Part shown: positions 34,787-43,451 of the stretch, one piece after another | Layout: every line of letters starts with the position of its first letter | Position numbering within the stretch: the first letter of the stretch is position 1 | Assembly (NCBI GenBank): GCA_020636375.1 | Contig: JACJXZ010000011.1 | Span: 124,001 to 188,000 of the forward strand | From: Lewinellaceae bacterium | GTDB lineage: Bacteria > Bacteroidota > Bacteroidia > Chitinophagales > Saprospiraceae | Length of the DNA stretch: 64,000 bases | Direction of reading: 5' to 3' | Translations under genes and position numbers: made by a program | The notes under the pieces: model-generated | Told to the model about the DNA's origin: nothing | What the model saw: only the letters and a program-made list of their open reading frames with translations | The model's database searches: none

Positions 34787-37700
34787 ATGCGTAGAGTATT
34801 ATTAAGCCTGTTGGGTGTGGTTCTTGCGGCGGCTACGGCCTTCGCCCACATCAACCCCAACAAGTCGCAGGCCGAATCACCTAATAACAATAATAAAGTT
34901 CAGTTCAGAGCAAGTTGCGACGCCGCCAAAGCCCAACGGGACCAGGCCGTCAACAACGTCCGTGCTCGCCTGACTACCGGCGGCGACGTGTGGTGGGATG
35001 GGAACGACGGCCGCTACGTCGTCCCCAAAGTGCCTCCCGGAGTGCCGGAAGCCTCCTCCCTGTTCGCCGGCGCCGTCTGGCTGGGGGGCGTGGATGAAGC
35101 CGGCAACCTGAAAGTTGCCGCCCAGACCTACGGCCGCTCTGGCGGCCAGACGGACTTCTGGCCCGGCCCGCTGTTCCCGGAAAAGGAAAACGAAGATGAC
35201 CCGGATCCCGGGACTACCGACCAGGAGGTTTGCTCCGAATGGGATGCCTTCTTCGTCGTGACCGGCGCCGAGATCGATGAACATATCCGCCAGTACGAAG
35301 AGTCGCTCAGCAGTGGCTCGACCTACGAACCGACTTCCATTCCCAAAGGCGTACGCGGATGGCCGGGCAGAGGCAACCCGTTCTTCCTGGATGTCAACGG
35401 CTTTGAACTGCCCAATACCAGCCAGGGCCTGGCCGGCTTCTGGGATGAGGACGGCGATGGCCTGTACAACCCGCAAAACGGCGATTACCCCATCATCGAA
35501 ATCCGGGGCTGTGACGACCCGCAGTATCCGGATGAGATGATCTTCTGGATTTATAATGACAACGGCAACGTCCACACGGAAACCAACGCCGACCCCATAC
35601 AAATGGAGGTGCAGGTGCAGGCCTTCGGTTATGCCACCAACGACGAACTCAACGACATGACCTTCCAGCGCTACAAGTTGATCAACCGGGCCGTAGAGCC
35701 GATCGACAGCGCTTTCTTCGCCATGTGGGTCGACCCCGACCTGGGCTGCTATACCGATGACTATATCGGTTGCGATACGCTGCGCAGCCTCGGCTATGTA
35801 TACAATGAAGACGTGCTGGACGGCCAGACCGGCTGCTCCTGCCCGCAGGGGGTCGTTACCTATTGCGACGAAGTGCCAATTCTTGGCGTCGACTACTTCC
35901 GCGGCCCGCTGGGGCCGAAGGTCTTCGGGCCGAACGGCGTATTGGTCAACCCCGGCCGGGGAGAAGAACCGGATACGATCATCGAGTTGGGCATGTCTTC
36001 CTTTACCTATTACAACAACCCGAGCGTCGGCCCCTGGCCCGCCGGCATGACGGACCCCAACACCGCCCTGGAATACTACCGCTACCTGACCGGCTCCTGG
36101 CGCGATGGCAGCCCCTTCACCTACGGCGGCGACGCCTACCAGGATGGCGAACCCATCGAATACGCCTTTACGGAAGCTCCCGATGAACCTTCCCCTGCAT
36201 GGTCCATGTGTACGGCTGGCCTTGATGAAGGCGACCGCCGCACCATTCAGGCTTCCGGGCCATTCCGCCTGGATCCCGGCGCCGTCAACGAGCTGATCAT
36301 CGGCGTGGTATGGGTGCCCGACCAGGCCTACCCCTGCCCCAGCATCCGCAGGTTGCAGGAAGCGGATGACATCGCCCAGGCCCTGTTCGACAACTGCTTC
36401 GATATCACCGACGGGCCGGATGCTCCGGACCTGGACATCATCGAGCTGGACCGCGAGCTGATCATCGTCGTGACTAACGATACGGTAAAGTCCATTTCCA
36501 ATAATGCTTTTGAGGAGTACGAAGAAGTGGGCCTGGAAATCCCGACTTTGGCGCAGGACAGCTTCTACCGGTTCGAAGGCTATAAAATCTACCAGCTCAA
36601 CGGCCCGAACATTGGCCTGAGCCCGGAGAACGTCGCCGACCCCACGCGGGCCCGCCTGATTTACCAGGTCGACATCCGCAACGGCGTAAGCCGGATTTTC
36701 AACTGGAATACGATCGACGCGCCGGTAGAGGAAGACTACTATGTGCCTACCCTCATGGTCGATGGTGCCGATAATGGTATCCGGCATACTTTCCGGGTGC
36801 GGGAGGACGCTTTTGCCGACGAGGACCGCCGCCTGATCAACCACAAGAAGTATTACTTCGCGGCGGTGGCTTATGCTTTTAACGAATATGAACCGTTCGA
36901 TCCGAAGGACATCATCGGCCAGCGCCGGCCCTATCTGGAAGGCCGCCGGAATATCGGCCCCAATGGCGACGGCCTGCCTTACACGGCTATCCCCCGGCCG
37001 ATCGTCGACCGCCAGCTCAATTCCGATTACGGCGAGGGAGCGGTAGTGACCCGCGTCGACGGCGTAGGCAATGGCGGCAACTTCATCGACCTGAGCGACG
37101 ATACCCGCGCTGCACTCGAAAATGCATTCAGCAGTGGGCAGAAAACGCTGGGCGAGCTGACCTACGCCGAAGGCCGCGGGCCGATCAATATACAGGTATT
37201 CAACCCGCTGGATGTCCGCAACGGCAGCTTCGAACTGAAGTTTGTCGACAGCGACCTGACGGACGACGTCGTCGACCAGGACGCTACCTGGGTCATGACG
37301 CTCTTCCCGGATGACGGCAGCTACCGGGTGGTCTCCGAGAAGTCGATCGACCAGCTGAATGAGCAGATCATCCGCGATTACGGCTTTACGGTATCCATCG
37401 GGCAGGTGTCTGAACCCGGTGCTAAGGATAGCCGGGCAAATGGATATATTCCCAGCGAAATTTCTTATGAGGACGAAACGGCGGAGCCCTGGTATAACTT
37501 CGCCCCTGAAGGTGTGGACCTGCTCCCGGGAGTAGGCTTTGATGACCGGGTATTTGACTACACTTCGCTGAACGCCGGCGAGATCGACGCCGCTCTCGAT
37601 CCGGACGGTGGGTTGGCCCAGTATGGCAACTCGCCCTTAATCCCATACTACCTGCTGGACTGGCGCAGCCGCGGCCTGGTGCCGGTGCCGGGCGTCGGCC

Positions 37701-38956
37701 TGATCGAAGCGCAGTTCATCACTCCGGTGTGGACCAACAACAGCGCTTCCGGTATCGTGCGCAGCCAGCTGGGGATCGAAAGCCTGAACAACGTCGACGT
37801 GGTCTTTACTTCCAATAAGGACCTCTGGAGCCGTTGCGTGGTAGTCGAAACAGCCAACCGGTTCTACACCGAAAATACGATACTGACAGGAGGAGAAACG
37901 CCTATTCTAACGGAAGGCCGGCGCAAGCAGTTCGACCTGCGCGCTTCTGAGTCTGTAGGCAAAGAGGCTGGCCCGGATGGGCTGCCCCTGCCGGATGGCG
38001 ACGGCGAAGGCATGGGATGGTTCCCCGGATACGCCGTTGACGTCGAAACCGGCCAGCGGCTGAACGTATTCTGGGGCGAGAACTCCATTTACCGCGATTC
38101 CGTTGCCCTCGGATTTTTCGACGAGCCGGCTACCGGCCGCGATATGATGTTCAACCCGAGCAGCCAGCCGTTACTTACCTCGGACGACGCGTTCACCAAG
38201 CTGCCGCTGCCGTATTACCTGGGCGGCCAGCACATGGTCTACGTGAGCAAGCTGCCGTACGACTCCTGCCAGATCTTCCGCGACAACTTCAAGCCGAGCC
38301 CGAGCCCGCTGACCAAGGTTAAGGCGGTGCGGGAGATCACCTGGGCCGGCCTGGTGGCCACCCAGCCGGATGTGCAAATGCTTTCCTACGATGAAGGCCT
38401 CATCCCGGCGGACGCCGTGGTCAAGCTGCGCGCCAACAATCCGTATCAGGTTGAGAAAGACGTGGATTACGGCATTTACGATACGGGCGACGACCGTACC
38501 GGCAGCGGAGAGAACGGCTACCATCCGCTCTACCGGTTCACCATTACCGGCAAGGAAGCTACCGCTCTGGACCAGGTGCAGGTGAACGAAGCGCTGGACA
38601 TGATCGATGTCGTGCCGAACCCCTATTACGGGTTCTCCGACTACGAGACTTCCCAGTTCACCAATATCGTTAAGATCACCAACCTGCCGGCCAAGTGCGT
38701 GGTGTCGATCTACACACTGGAAGGCAAGTTCATCCGCCAGTACGTGCGCGATGAGGTCGGTTCGGTTCCGGAGGGCAACAACCGCGCCCTCAACCGCAAC
38801 CAGATCAATCCTGCTATCGAATGGGACCTGAGGAACAACAGGGGTATTCCCATCGCCAGCGGGGTATATCTCATCCACGTGGCAGCGGAAGGGCTGGGCG
38901 AGCGCACGCTCAAGTGGTTTGGCGTGAACCGCGAGTTTGACCCGTCGGGCCTCTAA
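34787..38956 (+). CDS. Large secreted protein with type IX-like C-terminal domain
   Basis: 1389 residues. Signal peptide MRRVLLSLLGVVLAAATAFA. The N-terminal part has LFAGAVWLGGVDEAGNLKVA and WDEDGDGLYNPQNGDYP, the latter an EF-hand/thrombospondin-like Asp-rich calcium motif. The middle contains extended beta regions. The last ~120 residues (DVVPNPYYGFSDYETSQFTN, KITNLPAKCVVSIYTLEGKF, IPIASGVYLIHV) have the fold and signature of type IX secretion C-terminal sorting domains, although the usual K-residue end is replaced by WFGVNREFDPSGL. Function unknown. It lies 93 bases after the TonB-dependent receptor and 91 bases before the PorV-like gene. Confidence 0.85.
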   Translation: MRRVLLSLLGVVLAAATAFAHINPNKSQAESPNNNNKVQFRASCDAAKAQRDQAVNNVRARLTTGGDVWWDGNDGRYVVPKVPPGVPEASSLFAGAVWLGGVDEAGNLKVAAQTYGRSGGQTDFWPGPLFPEKENEDDPDPGTTDQEVCSEWDAFFVVTGAEIDEHIRQYEESLSSGSTYEPTSIPKGVRGWPGRGNPFFLDVNGFELPNTSQGLAGFWDEDGDGLYNPQNGDYPIIEIRGCDDPQYPDEMIFWIYNDNGNVHTETNADPIQMEVQVQAFGYATNDELNDMTFQRYKLINRAVEPIDSAFFAMWVDPDLGCYTDDYIGCDTLRSLGYVYNEDVLDGQTGCSCPQGVVTYCDEVPILGVDYFRGPLGPKVFGPNGVLVNPGRGEEPDTIIELGMSSFTYYNNPSVGPWPAGMTDPNTALEYYRYLTGSWRDGSPFTYGGDAYQDGEPIEYAFTEAPDEPSPAWSMCTAGLDEGDRRTIQASGPFRLDPGAVNELIIGVVWVPDQAYPCPSIRRLQEADDIAQALFDNCFDITDGPDAPDLDIIELDRELIIVVTNDTVKSISNNAFEEYEEVGLEIPTLAQDSFYRFEGYKIYQLNGPNIGLSPENVADPTRARLIYQVDIRNGVSRIFNWNTIDAPVEEDYYVPTLMVDGADNGIRHTFRVREDAFADEDRRLINHKKYYFAAVAYAFNEYEPFDPKDIIGQRRPYLEGRRNIGPNGDGLPYTAIPRPIVDRQLNSDYGEGAVVTRVDGVGNGGNFIDLSDDTRAALENAFSSGQKTLGELTYAEGRGPINIQVFNPLDVRNGSFELKFVDSDLTDDVVDQDATWVMTLFPDDGSYRVVSEKSIDQLNEQIIRDYGFTVSIGQVSEPGAKDSRANGYIPSEISYEDETAEPWYNFAPEGVDLLPGVGFDDRVFDYTSLNAGEIDAALDPDGGLAQYGNSPLIPYYLLDWRSRGLVPVPGVGLIEAQFITPVWTNNSASGIVRSQLGIESLNNVDVVFTSNKDLWSRCVVVETANRFYTENTILTGGETPILTEGRRKQFDLRASESVGKEAGPDGLPLPDGDGEGMGWFPGYAVDVETGQRLNVFWGENSIYRDSVALGFFDEPATGRDMMFNPSSQPLLTSDDAFTKLPLPYYLGGQHMVYVSKLPYDSCQIFRDNFKPSPSPLTKVKAVREITWAGLVATQPDVQMLSYDEGLIPADAVVKLRANNPYQVEKDVDYGIYDTGDDRTGSGENGYHPLYRFTITGKEATALDQVQVNEALDMIDVVPNPYYGFSDYETSQFTNIVKITNLPAKCVVSIYTLEGKFIRQYVRDEVGSVPEGNNRALNRNQINPAIEWDLRNNRGIPIASGVYLIHVAAEGLGERTLKWFGVNREFDPSGL

Positions 38957-38997
38957 GCAAGTTCTTATCCATAAACTTGAAAACCGCAAGAAACGGT

Positions 38998-39026
38998 GCT
39001 TCCGAAGCTCGCCAGGCTTCGGAAGC
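38998..39026 (+). other. 11-bp perfect hairpin between secreted-protein and PorV-like genes
   Basis: GCTTCCGAAGC (38998-39008) pairs with GCTTCGGAAGC (39016-39026) across a 7-base loop, 21 bases before the PorV-like ATG. No T-tract follows, so it may be an mRNA processing or attenuation structure rather than a terminator. Confidence 0.6.
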
Positions 39027-39047
39027 CCGCTTCCAAAAAATGACTAT

Positions 39048-40100
39048 ATGAATAAGCTTATATACTTCATTCTCGTTTTTGCGCTGGCCTGCGCGGCGGC
39101 TGTGCCTGCCCGGGCAGGTAACCCCGACCGGCAGGGCGAAGCCGGAGCGGGGCAACTGCTGCTGAACCCCTATCCCCGCAGCGCCGGCCTGCATACCATG
39201 TCGACTTCCTTCGTCTCCGGAGTCGAAGCCATGCACCTCAACGTGGCTGGCGTCGGGCGTATCGGAAAAACCGAGATTCAGCTCGGCCATGCCCTCTACC
39301 TGCAGGGCACCGACATTCGCCTCAACGGCGCCGGGGTTGCCCAGCGGGTCGGCAAAGGCGGCGCTATCGCCATCAGCCTGATGTCGATTGATTTCGGCGA
39401 CATCCGCGTCACGACTACCGACCAGCCGGAAGGCACGGGCACGACCTTCTCTCCCAGCTTTTTTAACCTGGGCGTGGGGTATGCGCACACCTTTGAGAAT
39501 AAGGTCTCGGTAGGCGTGCTCTTCCGGGGCGTGTCCGAGTCCATCCAGGATGTCAATTCCTTTGGGTTTGCCATCGATGCCGGCGTGCAGTACGTGACCG
39601 GCGCACAGGACAACTTCAAGTTCGGCATCTCCCTGCGCAACATCGGCTCCCGCATGGCCTACGGCGGCCAGGGCCTCTCCACCCAGGGGCCGGCGCCCAA
39701 CGGAGGCAGCTACGAGCTGACCTACTCCCAGCGCTCGGCCGACTTCGAACTGCCCTCTATGCTGAACATCGGCCTGTCTTACGATTTCCTGATCGGCGAC
39801 AAACACCGCCTGACTGCTCTGGGTAACTTTACTTCCAATTCTTTCTCCCAGGATCAGGTCGGCGGCGGCGTGGAATACTCCATGAGGGACATGTTCATGC
39901 TCCGGGGCGCTTACCGCTACGAGTTCGGCTCCGAAAATGAAGTCGAATCGCCGATCTACACCGGGCTCAGCGCCGGCGCTTCTGTATCCGTTCCGTTGAG
40001 CAAGGAAAATAAAGACGTGCGCTTTTCCATCGACTATGCGTACCGCAATACCAAGATCTGGGACGGCACGCACAATATTGGCATTCGCTTCAACCTATAA
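39048..40100 (+). CDS. PorV/PorQ-family outer membrane protein
   Basis: 350 residues from the ATG at 39048 (MNKLIYFILVFALACAAAVP); the frame is open upstream through the hairpin, but the signal peptide fixes this start. The mature protein is a beta-barrel of the PorV/PorQ type: GAGQLLLNPYPRSAGLHTMS, GVEAMHLNVAGVGRI, then alternating strands to a terminal NIGIRFNL with an aromatic. PorV shuttles type IX cargo proteins to the surface; related members act with particular exported proteins (family knowledge). Position after the receptor and the large secreted protein suggests that it serves that pair. Confidence 0.88.
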   Translation: MNKLIYFILVFALACAAAVPARAGNPDRQGEAGAGQLLLNPYPRSAGLHTMSTSFVSGVEAMHLNVAGVGRIGKTEIQLGHALYLQGTDIRLNGAGVAQRVGKGGAIAISLMSIDFGDIRVTTTDQPEGTGTTFSPSFFNLGVGYAHTFENKVSVGVLFRGVSESIQDVNSFGFAIDAGVQYVTGAQDNFKFGISLRNIGSRMAYGGQGLSTQGPAPNGGSYELTYSQRSADFELPSMLNIGLSYDFLIGDKHRLTALGNFTSNSFSQDQVGGGVEYSMRDMFMLRGAYRYEFGSENEVESPIYTGLSAGASVSVPLSKENKDVRFSIDYAYRNTKIWDGTHNIGIRFNL

Positions 40101-40124
40101 GTTCAGGGGCTTCTCTTTCAGCTC

Positions 40125-40155
40125 TTGAATTTCTCAGCGAATATCCGTACTTTTG
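40125..40155 (+). promoter_or_regulatory. Candidate Bacteroidota promoter upstream of greA
   Basis: TTG at 40125-40127 and TACTTTTG at 40148-40155, separated by 20 bases, match the TTG / TAnnTTTG pattern. The predicted start lies just before a strong hairpin at 40168. Confidence 0.5.
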
Positions 40156-40167
40156 CGCTATAACCAT

Positions 40168-40214
40168 GGCAAGAACGTTTCTGCAATACCCCGCAGAAGC
40201 GTTCTTGCCTTTTA
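40168..40214 (+). terminator. Strong hairpin with T-tail after the PorV-like gene
   Basis: GGCAAGAACG-T-TTCTGC pairs with GCAGAA-G-CGTTCTTGCC (16 base pairs with one opposed mismatch) and ends in TTTT. It ends the PorV-like transcript, or acts as an attenuator or short RNA from the promoter at 40125-40155. Confidence 0.65.
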
Positions 40215-40370
40215 TGCTCAAAAGGGAGGGTTCTGCTCCTGCAGAGTATAAGAGAAGAAAAATAATACACATATTTTCCTTCCCTCAAGTTGGTGAATTG
40301 TCAACTCTGGCAGGGCATAGCCAGAGGAGGGAGATGTGACGGTAAATTGTTTACGATAAAATGATTGATT

Positions 40371-40847
40371 ATGTCTGGATACAACTATCTGACACGCGAG
40401 GGCTACCATAAATTGAAAGCTGAACTGGAAGAAATGAAAACAACGGGCCGCAAAGAAGTGGCCAGGGCCATCGCCGAAGCCCGCGAGAAAGGCGACCTCT
40501 CGGAAAATGCCGAATACGACGCTGCCAAAGACGCCCAGGGTATGCTGGAGATGCGCATTAACGACATGGAGAAGGTGCTGGCCAATTCCCGTATCCTGGA
40601 TGAAAGCCAACTGGATAATTCTAAAGTGACGGTCCTTTCCAATGTCACCATCAAGAATAAAAAGACGGGCAAGCAATTGAAGTACAAACTCGTTTCCGAA
40701 TCGGAGGCCGACCTGAAAGCCAAGAAAATTTCCGTCAACTCTCCCATGGGGCAGGGCCTGCTGGGCAAAGCTGTCGGCGATCTGGCCGTGGTGGAAACGC
40801 CCCGCGGAAATATCGAGTTCGAGATTGTGGAAATCTCCCTTTCCTGA
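40371..40847 (+). CDS. greA: Transcription elongation factor GreA
   Basis: 158 residues from the ATG at 40371 (MSGYNYLTREGYHKLKAELE). Textbook GreA: an N-terminal coiled-coil with the acidic tip EKGDLSENAEYDAAKDAQ (residues ~44-61) that inserts into the RNA polymerase secondary channel, and the C-terminal FKBP-like domain with ISVNSPMGQGLLGKAVGDLA and VETPRGNIEFEIVEI. GreA stimulates cleavage of backtracked transcripts. A HIT-family gene follows 123 bases downstream on the same strand. Confidence 0.97.
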   Translation: MSGYNYLTREGYHKLKAELEEMKTTGRKEVARAIAEAREKGDLSENAEYDAAKDAQGMLEMRINDMEKVLANSRILDESQLDNSKVTVLSNVTIKNKKTGKQLKYKLVSESEADLKAKKISVNSPMGQGLLGKAVGDLAVVETPRGNIEFEIVEISLS

Positions 40848-40970
40848 ATAGGACATTTGCAGGAAAATATGTATACTTACTTACAGGATGCCCTTGTCAG
40901 AACCTTCATTAAATCATCGCCGGCAACCGGCAACTGCTAATGTGTATCAGGCTCTAAAAGACTATTTTCC

Positions 40971-41369
40971 ATGCCAAGTATTTTCACCAAAATTGTCCGG
41001 GGGGAGATTCCGGCGCACAAAGTGGCGGAGACCGACGAATTCCTGGCCTTCCTGGATATTAACCCGCTGGCCGAGGGCCATACCCTGGCTATCCCCAAAA
41101 AGGAGATCGATTACATCTTCGATATCGAGGATGAACACCTCGCCGGCCTGATGGCCTTCGCCAAACGCGTGGCCAAAGCGATCGAAGCCGTTGTGCCCTG
41201 CGAGCGGATCGGCGTTTCCGTGATCGGCCTGGAAGTGCCGCACACCCATATCCACCTCATCCCCATCAACGACATCGACGACATGAATTTCTCCAAGCCC
41301 AAACTGTCCCCCTCGCCGGAAGAACTGGCGGAGCTGGCTGCGGCGATCCGGCGGGAGTATGAGGAATGA
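40971..41369 (+). CDS. HIT-family protein (HINT-like)
   Basis: 132 residues, normal for HINT/protein-kinase-C-interacting homologues. SIFTKIVRGEIPAHKVAETD and the FLDINPLAEGHTLAIPKKE strand open the fold; the histidine triad HTHIHLIPI is at ~90-98 (residues 91, 93 and 95 for the His). HIT proteins bind purine nucleotides and hydrolyse phosphoramidates or AMP-derivatives. Co-directional with greA. Confidence 0.95.
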   Translation: MPSIFTKIVRGEIPAHKVAETDEFLAFLDINPLAEGHTLAIPKKEIDYIFDIEDEHLAGLMAFAKRVAKAIEAVVPCERIGVSVIGLEVPHTHIHLIPINDIDDMNFSKPKLSPSPEELAELAAAIRREYEE

Positions 41370-41450
41370 AGGAATTTTACCCAGCTGAGCTATAGTGAAG
41401 ATGGGGAAGGAATGAAGGCGAATTTTCTGATCCTTTCAAAATATGTCATT

Positions 41451-42734
41451 ATGAATTCCTCAACTCGCATTCTCTGTTTCGCTTTCTGCATGTTCATTTC
41501 CGGGTCCGTTTTCAGCCAAGGTAACCCTGGCGATTGGATTTATTATAATACGGCGAACTCCGGCATTCCCAGCAATAAAATACTGTCTGTCGATATCGAC
41601 GAATCTGGCAATATATGGATGGGGACTTATGCGGGCGGTTTAGCCCGGTTTGACGGGAATACCTGGACGGTATACAATACGGGCAATTCGGATATTCCAT
41701 ACGACAACATTCATGATGTAGCTGCCGTGGGTGAAGATGTGTGGTTGGCCGCCAAGATTCCTTTACAGGCCGCTTCCTTGCTGATCAGGTTTGATGGAGA
41801 AAGCTGGTCCATTTGGGACGATTTCGGTTATATCCATACCATTTCCAGTTGGCAGGACGGCTTTGTCTGGGTTTCCAGTTACAATATTGGCCTCATCAAA
41901 TTTGATGGGACGAACCGCGTGGATTTCAATGACCAGAATTCCTGCCTCTATCAGAATGCCGCAACTACTCATCTTATCGACTATGAGACGGGCATTAAGT
42001 GGGTTGGATTATCCAATATTTACGTTACGGGAGGAGAAGAAGCCGGTTTGGTAAAAATGGTAGGAGACAGTGCCTGCACAAATTACACTTATTCCAATTC
42101 AGGTTTCCCCACTGATGGTTCCGTCCAACAAATCATCAAAAACTCGGCCGACAGCAGTTCCATCTGGATAGCACACAATAAAGGCCTTACGCTTTTTGAC
42201 GGTGAAAATTTCACGTTCAACGGCCCGCTTACGCCCGGAGAATCTGGCCCGAATGCCATTGCGATGGATCAGTATAATTATTTGTGGGCTGCTACCCCTT
42301 TTAGCGGGACTGCCCGAAACAAACTGGACGGAACCGGCTGGGAACGGTTCGGCGGGTTGCCAGACTATTTCGTTCGGGAAATGATCGTAACTCCAGACAA
42401 CAGAATCTGGGCGACGACAGAATCGAAAGGCCTGGCGGTGTTTGGCAATGCGCTGACCGAAACCGAGGATCAGTTCCGGGAAGAAAGCAGGATGGAATGC
42501 TGGCCGACCGCTACCAGGAGCCAGATCAATGTTGCTCTGAAAAGCGATGATTTCCAGGAGTGGGCTTTTTTGATATTTGATGCCCTGGGAAAAAAAGTGC
42601 TGCAGGAAAATATTTCAACCGGAAAGCAGATTATCACACTGGATGGCAATTTACCCGGAGGTGTTTACTTTTACGTGGCATTAAATGAAGAAAAGCAACT
42701 GGCCGGAAAAGGCAAGTTGATATTGCTTCGTTGA
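41451..42734 (+). CDS. Secreted beta-propeller protein with type IX sorting domain
   Basis: 427 residues from the ATG at 41451 (MNSSTRILCFAFCMFISGSV), chosen for its signal peptide; an upstream in-frame ATG precedes it. The body contains propeller-like repeats of the type found in two-component regulator propellers (ILSVDIDESGNIWMGTYAGG, LARFDGNTWTVYNTGNSDIP, HNKGLTLFDGENFTFNGPLT, RIWATTESKGLAVFGN). The last ~80 residues (WPTATRSQINVALKSDDFQE, IFDALGKKVLQE, LPGGVYFYVALNEEKQLAGK) form a type IX sorting domain ending in KGKLILLR. Probably exported to the surface. Function unknown. Confidence 0.88.
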   Translation: MNSSTRILCFAFCMFISGSVFSQGNPGDWIYYNTANSGIPSNKILSVDIDESGNIWMGTYAGGLARFDGNTWTVYNTGNSDIPYDNIHDVAAVGEDVWLAAKIPLQAASLLIRFDGESWSIWDDFGYIHTISSWQDGFVWVSSYNIGLIKFDGTNRVDFNDQNSCLYQNAATTHLIDYETGIKWVGLSNIYVTGGEEAGLVKMVGDSACTNYTYSNSGFPTDGSVQQIIKNSADSSSIWIAHNKGLTLFDGENFTFNGPLTPGESGPNAIAMDQYNYLWAATPFSGTARNKLDGTGWERFGGLPDYFVREMIVTPDNRIWATTESKGLAVFGNALTETEDQFREESRMECWPTATRSQINVALKSDDFQEWAFLIFDALGKKVLQENISTGKQIITLDGNLPGGVYFYVALNEEKQLAGKGKLILLR

Positions 42735-42771
42735 GTTGGCCTGTGGATGAGGATATTTTGCGGCGTTTTCC

Positions 42772-43335
42772 TCACTTCGCCCGGCCAGGGTTATCTTTCA
42801 GGAAGCCGCTCCAGTCGTTATAGCGCTTCTGTCCGCTGAGGATGCTCCCGGACTGATAGAAGTGGCAAACGGCGGTGGCCAGGGCGTCGGTAGCGTCCAG
42901 GTAGTAGTCGTCAATCTTGAAATCCAGGATGTTGGAGAGCATAGCGGCCACCTGTTCTTTGGCGGCATTGCCGTTGCCGGTTACCGATTGCTTGATCTTC
43001 CTGGGAGAGTACTCCGTAATGCGTACGCCTTTGGTGATGGCCGCTGCGATGGCTACGCCCTGCGCCCGGCCCAGTTTGAGCATCGACTGGGGGTTTTTAC
43101 CGAAGAAAGGGGCTTCGATGGCCATTTCCCGGGGTGCGTATATTTCGATGATGCTCTGCAGGCGTTCGAAGATGTGCTGCAGCTTATCCTGATGGTCCTC
43201 CATTTTTTTCAGGTAGATCACGCCCATATCGAGTAGCCGGAGTTTTTTGTTGGCCACCTCTACGATGGCATACCCCAGGATGTTGGTGCCGGGGTCGACG
43301 CCAAGCAGGCGGTAGGTATCTTTTTGCGTATCCAA
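42772..43335 (-). CDS. ruvC: Holliday junction resolvase RuvC
   Basis: 187 residues from a TTG at 43335 (read as Met, then DTQKDTYRLLGVDPGTNILG), which gives the usual RuvC length. An in-frame TTG at 43395 would add 20 residues of AT-rich upstream sequence that also carries TACTTTG, a possible -7 element. Catalytic carboxylates are present: D in LGVDPGTN, E in MAIEAPFFGKN, and the DxxD pair in YYLDATDALATA. DNA-binding YSPRKIKQSVTGNGNAAKEQ is typical. RuvC cleaves Holliday junctions with RuvAB. It is divergent from the flippase-like gene. Confidence 0.93.
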   Translation of the reverse strand: MDTQKDTYRLLGVDPGTNILGYAIVEVANKKLRLLDMGVIYLKKMEDHQDKLQHIFERLQSIIEIYAPREMAIEAPFFGKNPQSMLKLGRAQGVAIAAAITKGVRITEYSPRKIKQSVTGNGNAAKEQVAAMLSNILDFKIDDYYLDATDALATAVCHFYQSGSILSGQKRYNDWSGFLKDNPGRAK

Positions 43336-43451
43336 TCGTCTAAACAGGTAAATTTTAAATAAATTCCCAATGGGGGTGCCATCAATTATAAACAAAGTAC
43401 TCTAAATCCCGGCACAAAACAAAAGTTTTCAACGCCTTTGTTTGTCAGCAT

